From: Hormiphora californensis
Taxonomy: Eukaryota > Ctenophora > Tentaculata > Cydippida > Pleurobrachiidae
NCBI GenBank assembly: GCA_020137815.1
Contig: CM035357.1
Span: forward strand, 4,452,996-4,516,995
DNA length: 64,000 bases
Direction of reading: 5' to 3'
Made by a program: the position numbers and the translations under genes. Positions 54,770 through 64,000 of this stretch are shown here, one piece after another (position 1 is the first letter of the stretch; each line of letters begins with the position of its first letter). The notes under the pieces are model-generated. The model was not told the origin of the DNA, made no database searches, and saw only the letters and a program-made list of their open reading frames with translations.

Positions 54770-56630
54770 TCAGTTGTCGGCATTGCATGTCTTCTACGTT
54801 GCTACTCCAAGCTCTATCACCTTGACAGGTATTTGTAGCATCACCGTCCAGTACATGATTGGGCTTACAAGTGATAGAAATGCTGGTTCCTGTTGGTGAA
54901 GCAGCCCAGGTTCCTTGCGTAGATCCCTCAACAGTGAAGCCAGGACATCCTGAAAAATGTAGCGTTACTAGTCACTAACTGGAAATATACTATTCGGGGA
55001 ATTATACTTCTTTGAAGCTGAAAGATATAATCATACCCGGCGGTGATCTATAGAAGTCAGAAGCTGTGTCTTCACTGTTAAAACTTATCGAATCCACAAT
55101 ATCACCACCCCACTTTTTACTACAAGCCCCACCCCATGCAGTAATGTGTGCGAACACCAACTTGAGCACCTCAACATCATTACATGAGATGGTGAGGGCG
55201 GTCTCCATTTTGGCAATCGTCCATATCTTCTCAACTCCTGCTTCGGGCTGTATTGGCAGATTGCTTGTAGCGCAATTGAATATCCCATACTTATACTTAT
55301 TACTTTCGAAGTACAATTTCACCCTCCCACCCATGTTCACCCAGATCATATAATCTCCACTGCTTGGTTGAGAGTTCGTCTTTATCTGCAGAGGTGTTGT
55401 CTCCAGGTCCCAAGGAATTGTTACACCACGCTCTACAGCTGTCCATTCTGAAATGCAATTTATTATACTCAGTTTTATTCAAAAAACTTAAAACTCCTGA
55501 ATCCTGATAAATCGAAAAAATACAATTATATTTTCAACCGAAAAATACTGGGTTTGACCGGGAATTGAACCAGGGATCTCCAGAGAGACATGCTCGGAGC
55601 TATAAACCACTAAGCTACCAAACCCTATGTACTGATCGCATTTCATCGCTCTATATTCAAGCTCCTGCCCTTAGCTAGACACCATGTGATAAAGGGAAGT
55701 AATTTTGATATCTCCTTCTGGTGATCAACACACACACACACACGCCATCTGTACAACAGTTTAATGGGGAATCTCACACATACATATACACGGGCAGAAC
55801 TCGGTTAAGGAGAGATTAATTAGTATTCTGAATAATGAGTTCAGAGCAAGAATTAAATAGGGAAGAAAATCGAAAAATACTGGGTTTGACCGGGAATTGA
55901 ACCAGGGATCTCCAGAGAGACATGCTCGGAGCTATAAACCACTAAGCTACCAAACCCTATGTACTGATCGCATTTCATCGCTCTATATTCAAGCTCCTGC
56001 CCTTAGCTAGACACCATGTGATAAAGGGAAGTAATTTTGATATCTCCTTCTGGTGATCAACACACACACATACACGGGCAGAACTCGGTTAAGGAGAGAT
56101 GAATTAGTATTCTGAATAATGAGTTCAGAGCAAGAATTAAATAGGGAAGAAAATCGAAAAATACTGGGTTTGACCGGGAATTGAACCAGGGATCTCCAGA
56201 GAGACATGCTCGGAGCTATAAACCACTAAGCTACCAAACCCTATGTGCCCTACGTAAACCAGTGTCAGGGTTAGTTCTACTGCCCTGGCCCTGTGAGGTA
56301 AGGGCGGCACATAAATAGACATATTATCTCTATTATAATCTCTATTATAATTTCTATTATAATTTTCAAGAAATGGTGCTCCATAGCTTACATATTACCG
56401 ATCAGCATATAAAAGATATCTCATTGCGAAGAAATAATGTTATAAAGAAATTGAGAAGACCCAGGCCTTATTCGACACCCTGTCTCACCGCACATGATTG
56501 TAATATTCTGCTGCCCTCTACTATTTTATGTATACACCTATTACTAACCTGTTGTTGTAGCCGTGGAGGATAAGACACACGCCGTCAGAACAACAACTGA
56601 TGTGATATGCATCCCTCCAAAGACTGACAT
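54770..56630 (-). CDS. Secreted protein with FAMeT-like and sushi (CCP) domains, 3' incomplete
   Basis: Three minus-strand exons: 56630-56549, 55447-55037 and 54949-54770; phases all 1-to-1 (673 nt, ~224 aa). Exon 1 encodes a start Met and a signal peptide (HITSVVVLTACVLSSTATT). Exon 2 is a single domain (WTAVERGVTIPWDL ... YMIWVNMGG ... TISCNDVEVLKLVFA ... DTASDFYRSPPG) resembling the farnesoic acid O-methyltransferase-like fold found in many invertebrate extracellular proteins; this assignment is moderate. Exon 3 is a sushi/CCP module with four Cys (GCPGF, ITCKPN, NTCQGD, MQCR) and a Trp. All-phase-1 junctions are typical of shuffled extracellular modules. The 3' part was not found. Confidence 0.72.
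55550..55625 (-). ncRNA. tRNA-like sequence, copy 1 (tRNA-derived repeat)
   Basis: 76-nt minus-strand sequence with matching acceptor strands gggtttg/caaaccc, A box TAGCTTAGTGG, B box GGTTCAATTCC, and an imperfect T stem. The anticodon arm is poor: if folded conventionally the anticodon is TGT (Thr), but position 33 is A rather than T and the stem has a mismatch. It is therefore probably a tRNA-derived repeat or pseudogene. It lies in intron 1 of the sushi gene, in the same strand sense. Confidence 0.6.
55872..55957 (-). ncRNA. tRNA-like sequence, copy 2
   Basis: Same tRNA-like sequence as copy 1 (tgggtttgaccgggaattga on the plus strand) inside a second ~290-320-bp tandem unit that shares agctcctgcccttagctaga and gcagaactcggttaaggaga. 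Confidence 0.6.
56163..56242 (-). ncRNA. tRNA-like sequence, copy 3
   Basis: Third tandem copy, identical in the tRNA-like part. The flank downstream (gtgccctacgtaaacca) differs, marking the end of the array. Confidence 0.6.
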
Positions 56631-56858
56631 TTAACTGTAAAACTAGTAAAGGGGTAATAATTGTTAATTGATAAAGTTAGATCAAATGACAAGCGATATC
56701 TACCTAGTCCCGGTTACAGTGAATCTATATCTACCAACGTTTGGCCACAACATGCCTAAACTAAGGTTGCACATCACGGGCAGGACTCTAATATATTTTC
56801 TGTGCTCTTTTCAGTGGTAACAAGGAAGGGCATGCCCCTTTTCATCGACGAAACATAT

Positions 56859-57043
56859 ACCGTAAAACCATATATATTTCCGCGGGAATTAATTTTCGCG
56901 TTTTGGCCTAGACTGGCTTCTGGTGGTCCCTGACGACTTCACCAGCGTACCAGGATTGAACCACTCTTTCATCAGCGACTCCTGGTACGCTAGTGAAATC
57001 GTCAGGGACAAAGCCAAATCGCGAAAATTAATAGTTTTACGTT
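56859..57043. mobile_element. Small hairpin MITE with CGTAAAAC ends
   Basis: Begins taccgtaaaaccatatat and ends taatagttttacgtta. The inner inverted repeat (ggtccctgacgacttcacca and complement) folds into a long stem. Related by its ends to the 36753 element. Lies upstream of the sushi gene. Confidence 0.75.
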
Positions 57044-57995
57044 ATTCATATTGATGAAAAAATGTACTGCCTTTTGAGGGCTGCCTATCCGAGATCTCGA
57101 GTTGCGAAACTCAAACAAAGAACTGAGCTCTCTGGTGTGAACAATGCATGCTATTTGGTGAAAAGAGAGAGCAGGGAGGACTTGTGGAAGAGGCAACACG
57201 GTGCTCTGCGGTAACAGTGTAACAGGCGCAAGCTCTCCAACACGGTGCTTGGTTAGCCAGGGGAGGAGGCGGCCATTACCTGGGGAGGAGGCGTAATGGG
57301 CGCTCCCTCTCTCCAATTCTGTCCGAGTGAATGCTTTCCCATGTTCTATAAAAATTGTCATTGTTCATCGATTATATAGGGAACGCTACAGGCACTCCTC
57401 CAACCTTTGATCAGGCGGGAGACATGGATGAGGGACAGCGCAAAGAAGGCGGGTAACAAGCGCATGGGCTGAAAAGGAGAGGAGAGGAGAGCAAGGGAGA
57501 GCAGAGAGAGAGAGCCCAGTAGAGCGAGAGAGAGGCAGAGAGAGAGAGAGAAGGAGCGGTCCAAGTCAGCGAGGGGATGTTCAGGGCAGAGAGAGTGTAG
57601 AAGAGGAGAGCGGCGTACGCGAGCGCGAGGAGCGGAGCGAGAGCGAGAGCTCCAGCACGAGAGCGTCCCCTGTCAGAAGCAGAGACGTCGCTAGAGCCTC
57701 TGAGCTGAAGTGGGGACGAGACGACGCGGCTCTGGCTAGAGGGAGGGGCGACGAGAACGAGCACGAGAGTAGCGAGGCGAACGATGCGAGAGGAAGCGAG
57801 AGGAGACGGAGAAAGGAGAGGAGTAAGGAGATGCTAGACGCGAGTGGAGTCGCGGGTCGGGAGTGAGCGCTCGAAAGAGTAGCGTAGCGAGAGCGAGCAG
57901 CGGAGCGGGCGAGGAGCTTGAGAGGATTATCTGCTGCCTGATCGCCTCTCAGCGCTGTACTAGCTCTCGTACTTCGCTCTCTATGCTTCTCATTC

Positions 57996-58038
<43 letters not shown>

Positions 58039-58319
58039 TCTCCCTCTCACTCCCTTACTCCCTATACATAGTTGAAAAGAACTACCCAGAAGTTTATAGC
58101 ATGTGTGTTCTGTGTGTTCTGATTCAGAACTTCTGAAACGTGTAAGTTACATAAATCATGAGGTGAACCAAACGAGTACCCTGAAAGAAACTGTGAGAAA
58201 AATAAAGAAAAGTCAGATCTAGAGGTAGATGACTGACTGAGCGGACCAATAGTATTGGTCTGATGCAATATATGCATATTTTTTGGTAATTGATTTGAGT
58301 ATTACAATTGATTTATATG
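57044..58319. other. GA-rich, CpG-containing upstream region
   Basis: 57480-57950 is strongly purine-rich with many gagcgag and gcgcgag motifs, followed by (CT)n at 57995-58040. It could include a promoter-proximal region, but I see no defined element or gene. Confidence 0.4.
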
Positions 58320-58327
58320 ATATTTCC

Positions 58328-59316
58328 GGTAAGTCGGAAGAACGTGTCCGTTTGTCTCATGAGGCGCCTCATGAGACCTCATGAGGCACTCATGAGGCGC
58401 CTCATGAGGCCTCATGAGACATTTTCAGCTGTTTTAGTGCCTCATGAGGCCTCATGAGACCTCATGAGGCGCCTCATGAGGCACTCATGAGGCCTCATGA
58501 GGCCTCATGAGACATGTGCCTCATCCCGACTTTGTTTTGATGTCTCATGAGGCCTCATGAGCAGTTTTGACATGAGGCATGTCTCATGAGGCCTCATGAG
58601 GCATATCTCATGACACCTTAGAGTTAGTATAGCCATAGGGTTAAGGCTAGGGTTAGAGTTAGCACCGGGTTTCGGTTCCAGTTAGGGGTACGAGCCTAAC
58701 CACTAGGCCTAGGGGTTAACCCCAAACTTTTATGACAATATGATAAACCTAGGTCCAAGGCCTAGGGTTCAATCCTTAACCCAAACACTAATCCTAACCC
58801 TAACTTTAGGTTGGTATTAGGATTAAGGTTAGGGTTAGTGTTAGGGTTAAGGATAGACTTCTAGGCCTACGCCTATTGGTTGGGGTTAACCCCTAGGCTT
58901 AGTGGTTAGGGCTTAGTGGTTAGGTTCGTACACTACTCCTAACTGGAACCGAAACCCGGTCCTAACTCTAACCCTAACCCTAACCCTAATCCTATAGCTA
59001 TACTAACTTTAAGGTATCATGAGATATGCCTCATGAGGCCTCATGAGACATGCCTCATGTCAAAACTGCTCATGAGGCCTCATGAGACATCAAAACAAAG
59101 TCGGGATGAGGCACATGTCTCATGAGGCCTCATGAGCAGTGTCTCATGAGGCCTCATGAGGCACTAAAACAGCTGAAAATGTCTCATGAGGCCTCATGAG
59201 GCGCCTCATGAGTGCCTCATGAGGTCTCATGAGGCGCCTCATGAGTGCCTCATGAGGTCTCATGAGGCGCCTCATGAGGCCTCATGAGACAAACGGACAC
59301 GTTCTTCCGACTTACC
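58328..59316. mobile_element. 989-bp foldback element packed with CTCATGAGGC palindromes, 8-bp target duplication
   Basis: Termini GGTAAGTCGGAAGAACGTGT and complement; flanks atatttcc at 58320-58327 and 59317-59324. Both arms carry dozens of TCATGA cores in gcctcatgaggc, itself a palindrome. The centre (58620-58990) contains ccctaac/gttaggg telomere-like repeats in opposite orientation. Confidence 0.92.
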
Positions 59317-59419
59317 ATATTTCCTATTTTAGAATGAAGATGATCCCAACGTGAAGATGTCAAAATCTTTATCACGTGTGCAGCAGGGTACTCAATTACC
59401 CTAACAAGTGATGTTTAAC

Positions 59420-62400
59420 ATGGCGTCCACTTTCCTTACCCTCTCCCTTCTGTTCACAGGTATAGAGGCTACAACAAAACGATGTGCTGTCGCACCGTAC
59501 CATTGTTGCCATGGTGACGAAAGGGGGTTTACAGGATAATGAGGTGATGATAATCACCGTGGTGCGACACCGCGGTGATTATCATCACCTCATTATCCTG
59601 TAAAACCCCTTTCGTCACCATGGCAACAATGGTACGGTGCGACAGCACATCGTTTTGTTGTAGCCTCTATAATTAGCGGTACGTATACATAATTAGTAAC
59701 TAATCATTAGTAGAGTTGTAAGCCCGGAAAACTACCTAGCATATTGTAGCAACTATAACTTTTCACTTCACTCGATTTTAAATCCCCTAAGTCAGACTTA
59801 TTATATTTATCTCCTCCTGTAAATTAAACTACCCCCAGCCCCGTAAATTAAACTACCCCCAGCCCCCTAAATTAAACTACCCCCAGCCCCCTAAATTAAA
59901 CTACCCCCCAGCCCCCTAAATTAAACTACCCCCCAGCCCCCTAAATTAAACTACCCCCCCCCCCCCCAGTCCAAAACTCCCTCTCTCCCACTCTCTATCT
60001 CTCACACACACTCTCGTTTGTATGCTGCATTTAGAAAAACAAAAGAAATGCTCTAGACAAGGATCAATATTATGCACCGGGAAGAAAACGATATTAGCAG
60101 AGACCTCTATGGATTTAGAGAGCTACCAACTCCCATACTAGTCTAAAAATCCGAGCACACGTGCTAAAAGTTTTAGCCTAAAACGTTCATCTGGGCAGGG
60201 AAAATATAAAGTTGTTCAAGTTGTATAATATAAATTTAATAATGCTCGATCGTTGAGCTTGAGTTGACCCTCTCCCTTTATCTTTATCTCTCTTTTTTCT
60301 CTATAGTCTCTCCATATCTCTCACTCCGTGACTAGCCATCTCTGACGTGTTGGTGCTTAAGGAATGCTTTAATAATTCTTTGCCTTGGATTATCTCTCCA
60401 TTCTTTTATGTGTCTCTTACTCAAGCATCGGCGTGCCAAAGCTAATGGCTTAATGTTTTTCATAATGGTTATATCGATCTGAGGCAAAGAAGAGTTAGAT
60501 GGATAGAGAGGGAGAGATAGAGAGAGACATCTTTCTAACTACTATCTGTCTATCAGTCTGTCTGTCTTTATGTCTGTCTTTCTGTCTGCCTGTCTATCTG
60601 TCCGTCTGACTGCTCGTGGCAATAATTATTAACTCTGTGCCTGCTATTGCTAAATTATTCATATCCAACAATCGAATAGCAATGATTATCGGGGGGGGGG
60701 GGGTGCCCCAGGGTAGTTTAACATTTGTTTTAGTGACCATCTCCAATTCTGAATTCCGGTTGTAACTGTTGGGGAAGACCTTCCTGAAGGTCGTGGCGGA
60801 GTGGGAATAATCATGTAGACCTAGTACTAGAAGGTTTGAGGGGTCTATGGGGTATCTAATGTGGTGCCACTTTTCACTTCCCATAAATCAGACTTATTAT
60901 ATTTATCTCCTCCCGTAAATTAAACTACCCTCCCCTTAATTAAACTACCTCCCCCCCCCCCCCCCCTTGAAGGAGTTAGCTGTGTGGACTATTTAGTGAA
61001 CAGGAAAGGCAATGTCACCTACTACTCATCTGGTACCTCACATTTTGTCTCCGGGAATGTAACCTACTTCACCGACGCCCAACAACCATCATTTTACTAT
61101 ACCAAGGTACCAGGAACCGACCGACATAAGTAAACAACCAATCAGAACTCGTTATTTAGGTCACGTGACTGGTTATCAGCCAATCAGGGACCAGTATTTT
61201 ACTATATCAAGGTACTTTTTGCCTTGCTCGATCGACCCTCTTTCCGTGCGCTCCACAAATGTAAAGAAGGGTTAGAACATAAAAAAGTTACATAATAAGT
61301 TTTTCAAATTACTGCTTCTTTGTTTGCTTCCCTCAAAGATCGTGTACAAATTATACTACAAAAAAAGTACATAGTACAATTACTTTTTTTCACCTTTTGT
61401 TAATGAAATGTTTACCAATTTCCAATTGACTAACAATGTGTTTTATATCAGGTAGAGGAAACAGGATATTCAATCTATCAGTACAACCTTACCAGCCACA
61501 ACCACCTTCTTATTACAACAGGTTAGTGACTCGACCCCCTCTCCGGTTAGCGGTTACCTTGCTCGACCCTTTCTTGGAGAACAAGTTAGCGGTTACAATA
61601 GTGGACTGGTTTTGGGTGGTTTGGTAGTCAAGTGGTTTGATGTTGGGTGGGTAGGGTGAAACTCCCGACTGCTGTTTCGGATGAGTTTCAGTTCCGGTAC
61701 ATGATGTGTGACCTCACTCTTCGCAGTTCGCCCCCATCTCCCTCCCCATCTCCCCATCTCCCTAGGTCTAGAAGATGTAAGCGGGATGGTTATCACTACT
61801 GATACAGTGTACCTCCCCTTTACTTCTCTCCCTAGGTTTAGAGGATGTTAGTGGGATGGTTTCACTACTGATACAATGTACCTCCCCTTTACTTCTCTCC
61901 CTAGGTCTAGAGGATGTTAGTGGGATGGTAGTCACTACTGATACAATGTACCTCCCCTTTACTTCTCTCCCTAGGTCTAGAGGATGTTAGTGGGATGGTA
62001 GTCACTACTGATACAGTGTACCTCCCCTTTACTTCTCTCCCTAGGTCTAGAGGATGTTAGTGGGATGGTAGTCACTACTGATATAGTGTACCTCCCCTTT
62101 ACTTCTCTCCCTAGGTCTAGAGGATGTTAGTGGGATGGTAGTCACTACTGACACAGTGTACCTCCCCTTTACTTCTCTCCCTAGGTCTAGAGGATGTTAG
62201 CGGGATGGTAGTCACTACTGATACAGTGTACCTCCCCTTTACTTCTCTCCCTAGGTCTAGAGGATGTTAGTGGGATGGTTATCACTACTGACACAGTGTA
62301 CCTCCCCTTTACTTCTCTCCCTAGGTCTAGAGGATGTTACCGGGATGGTAGTCACTACTGATACAATGTACCTCCCCTTTACTTCTCTCCCTAGGTCTAG

Positions 62401-64000
62401 AGGATGTTAGCGGGATGGTAGTCACTACTGACACAGTGTACCTCCCCTTTACTTCTCTCCCTAGGTTTAGGGGATGTTATCGGGATGGTTGTCACTACTG
62501 ATACAGTGTACCTCCCCTTTACTTCTCTCCCTAGGTCTAGAGGATGTTAGTGGGATGGTTATCACTACTGATACAGTGTACCTCCCCTTTACTTCTCTCC
62601 CTAGGTCTAGAGGATGTTAGTGGGATGGTAGTCACTACTGATACAATGTACCTCCCCTTTACTTCTCTCCCTAGGTCTAGAGGATGTTAGTGGGATGGTA
62701 GTCACTACTGATACAGTGTACCTCCCCTTTACTTCTCTCCCTAGGTCTAGAGGATGTTAGTGGGATGGTTATCACTACTGATACAGTGTACCTCCCCTTT
62801 ACTTCTCTCCCTAGGTTTAGAGGATGTTAGTGGGATGGTAGTCACTACTGATACAATGTACCTCCCCTTTACTTCTCTCCCTAGGTCTAGAGGATGTTAG
62901 CGGGATGGTTATCACTACTGATACAATGTACCTCCCCTTTACTTCTCTCCCTAGGTCTAGAGGATGTTAGCGGGATGGTTATCACTACTGATACAGTGTA
63001 CCTCCCCTTTACTTCTCTCCCTAGGTCTAGAGGATGTTAGTGGGATGGTAGTCACTACTGATACAATGTACCTCCCCTTTACTTCTCTCCCTAGGTCTAG
63101 AGGATGTTAGCGGGATGGTAGTCACTACTGATACAATGTACCTCCCCTTTACTTCTCTCCCTAGGTCTAGAGGATGTTAGTGGGATGGTAGTCACTACTG
63201 ATACAGTGTACCTCCCCTTTACTTCTCTCCCTAGGTCTAGAGGATGTTAGCGGGATGGTAGTCACTACTGATACAGTGTACCTCCCCTTTACTTCTCTCC
63301 CTAGGTCTAGAGGATGTTAGTGGGATGGTAGTCACTACTGATACAGTGTACCTCCCCTTTACTTCTCTCCCTAGGTCTAGAGGATGTTAGTGGGATGGTA
63401 GTCACTACTGATACAGTGTACCTCCCCTTTACTTCTCTCCCTAGGTCTAGAGGATGTTAGCGGGATGGTAGTCACTACTGATACAGTGTACCTCCCCTTT
63501 ACTTCTCTCCCTAGGTCTAGAGGATGTTAGCGGGATGGTAGTCACTACTGATACAGTGTACCTCCCCTTTACTTCTCTCCCTAGGTCTAGAGGATGTTAG
63601 TGGGATGGTAGTCACTACTGATACAGTGTACCTCCCCTTTACTTCTCTCCCTAGGTCTAGAGGATGTTAGTGGGATGGTAGTCACTACTGATACAGTGTA
63701 CCTCCCCTTTACTTCTCTCCCTAGGTCTAGAGGATGTTAGTGGGATGGTAGTCACTACTGATACAGTGTACCTCCCCTTTACTTCTCTCCCTAGGTCTAG
63801 AGGATGTTAGCTGGGATGGTAGTCACTACTGATACAGTGTACCTCCCCTTTACTTCTCTCCCTAGGTCTAGAGGATGTTAGCGGGATGGTAGTCACTACT
63901 GATACAGTGTACCTCCCCTTTACTTCTCTCCCTAGGTCTAGAGGATGTTAGCGGGATGGTAGTCACTACTGATACAGTGTACCTCCCCTTTACTTCTCTC
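59420..64000 (+). CDS. Novel small secreted glycoprotein, 5' exons (3' beyond window)
   Basis: Exons 59420-59459, 60973-61106, 61452-61521 and an exon starting with one of many acceptors from 61766 on. Exon 1 gives MASTFLTLSLLFT, a signal peptide. Exon 2 follows in phase (GVSCVDYLVNRKGNVTYYSS, then FVSGNVTYFTDAQQ), with NVT and NVT glycosylation sites. Exon 3 is VEETGYSIYQYNLTSHNHLL with NLT. The fourth exon begins GLEDVSGMVVTTDTVYLP in the matching phase. I do not recognise the family. The acceptor of exon 2 (poly-C then ttgaag) is unusual. Continuation of exon 4 is outside the window. Confidence 0.55.
59461..59671. mobile_element. 211-bp perfect-palindrome MITE at the donor of exon 1
   Basis: tatagaggctacaacaaaac and its complement frame an almost perfect inverted repeat with a short centre (ggtgcgacacc region). 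TA duplication. The left end begins one base inside the GT of the putative 5' splice site (ACAG|GTATAG). Confidence 0.88.
59810..59969. repeat. ~22-bp C-rich tandem repeat
   Basis: Units of taaattaaactacccccagc with variable C runs, six to seven copies. The leading sequence cagacttattatatttatctcctcc also occurs at ~60889-60915, immediately before the C-run acceptor of exon 2, so the array shares sequence with that acceptor. Confidence 0.85.
61756..64000 (+). repeat. 70-bp tandem array (~32 units) carrying a 3' splice site and exon start
   Basis: Unit: ggtctagaggatgttagtgg, gatggtagtcactactgata, cagtgtacctcccctttact and tctcccta. Each unit ends in a strong pyrimidine tract plus CTAG, followed by the exon start GTCTAGAGGATG in the phase required by exon 3. 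Variation is limited (agt/agc, gtagtc/gttatc, aca/ata, cagtg/caatg). The period of 70 is not a multiple of 3, so it is not a protein repeat. The array runs off the window end. Confidence 0.97.

Noticed and set aside
58620-58990. Interstitial telomere
   Set aside because: The ccctaac/gttaggg units are few, degenerate and lie in opposite orientations at the centre of a foldback element, so they belong to the transposon.

Overview
This window is nuclear DNA of an animal. The genes are split by many GT-AG introns, and about 15-20 kb consists of satellites, microsatellites, inverted-repeat elements and a non-LTR retrotransposon. The proteins are metazoan types: HUWE1, TMEM147, a rhodopsin-class GPCR and a secreted sushi-domain protein. 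Short introns, abundant hairpin elements and divergent sequences suggest a non-bilaterian or other early-branching invertebrate (sponge or cnidarian grade). That placement is inference.

Layout. 9-26841 (+): the C-terminal ~2788 codons of the giant HECT ubiquitin ligase HUWE1, in 48 exons whose phases all agree (8367 nt in total, divisible by 3), ending at a TGA. 28260-34064 (-): complete TMEM147, six exons, 246 aa, tail-to-tail with HUWE1. 38792-39912 (+): a class A GPCR whose seventh helix is broken by two frame changes. 41.4-47.9 kb: a nest of hairpin elements split by a 5'-truncated LINE (-) with a target-site duplication. 47.9-54.3 kb: more transposon debris, a GC-rich element and two ~1 kb foldback elements. 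54770-56630 (-): the 5' part of a secreted protein with a farnesoic-acid-methyltransferase-like domain and a sushi domain; its first intron carries three tRNA-like repeats. 58.3-59.3 kb: a foldback element with an 8-bp target duplication. 59420-64000 (+): the start of a small secreted glycoprotein gene that runs into a 70-bp tandem array and off the window.

The most striking observation is a recurring architecture. Tandem or dispersed duplications repeatedly include a real splice junction plus the edge of its exon. HUWE1 intron 9 carries about 159 copies of a 40-bp unit that copies the end of exon 9 and its 5' splice site. Intron 42 carries 12 extra donor copies (33-bp unit), intron 3 carries five extra acceptors, and the last gene has about 32 acceptors (70-bp unit). 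Smaller cases occur in at least eight other introns, in TMEM147 and upstream of the GPCR. Two short HUWE1 introns consist almost wholly of one shared ~32-bp repeat, and one of these is flanked by a 15-bp direct repeat beginning in AGGT, which looks like recent intron gain by duplication. I consider this splice-junction satellite pattern the best candidate for something undescribed here.
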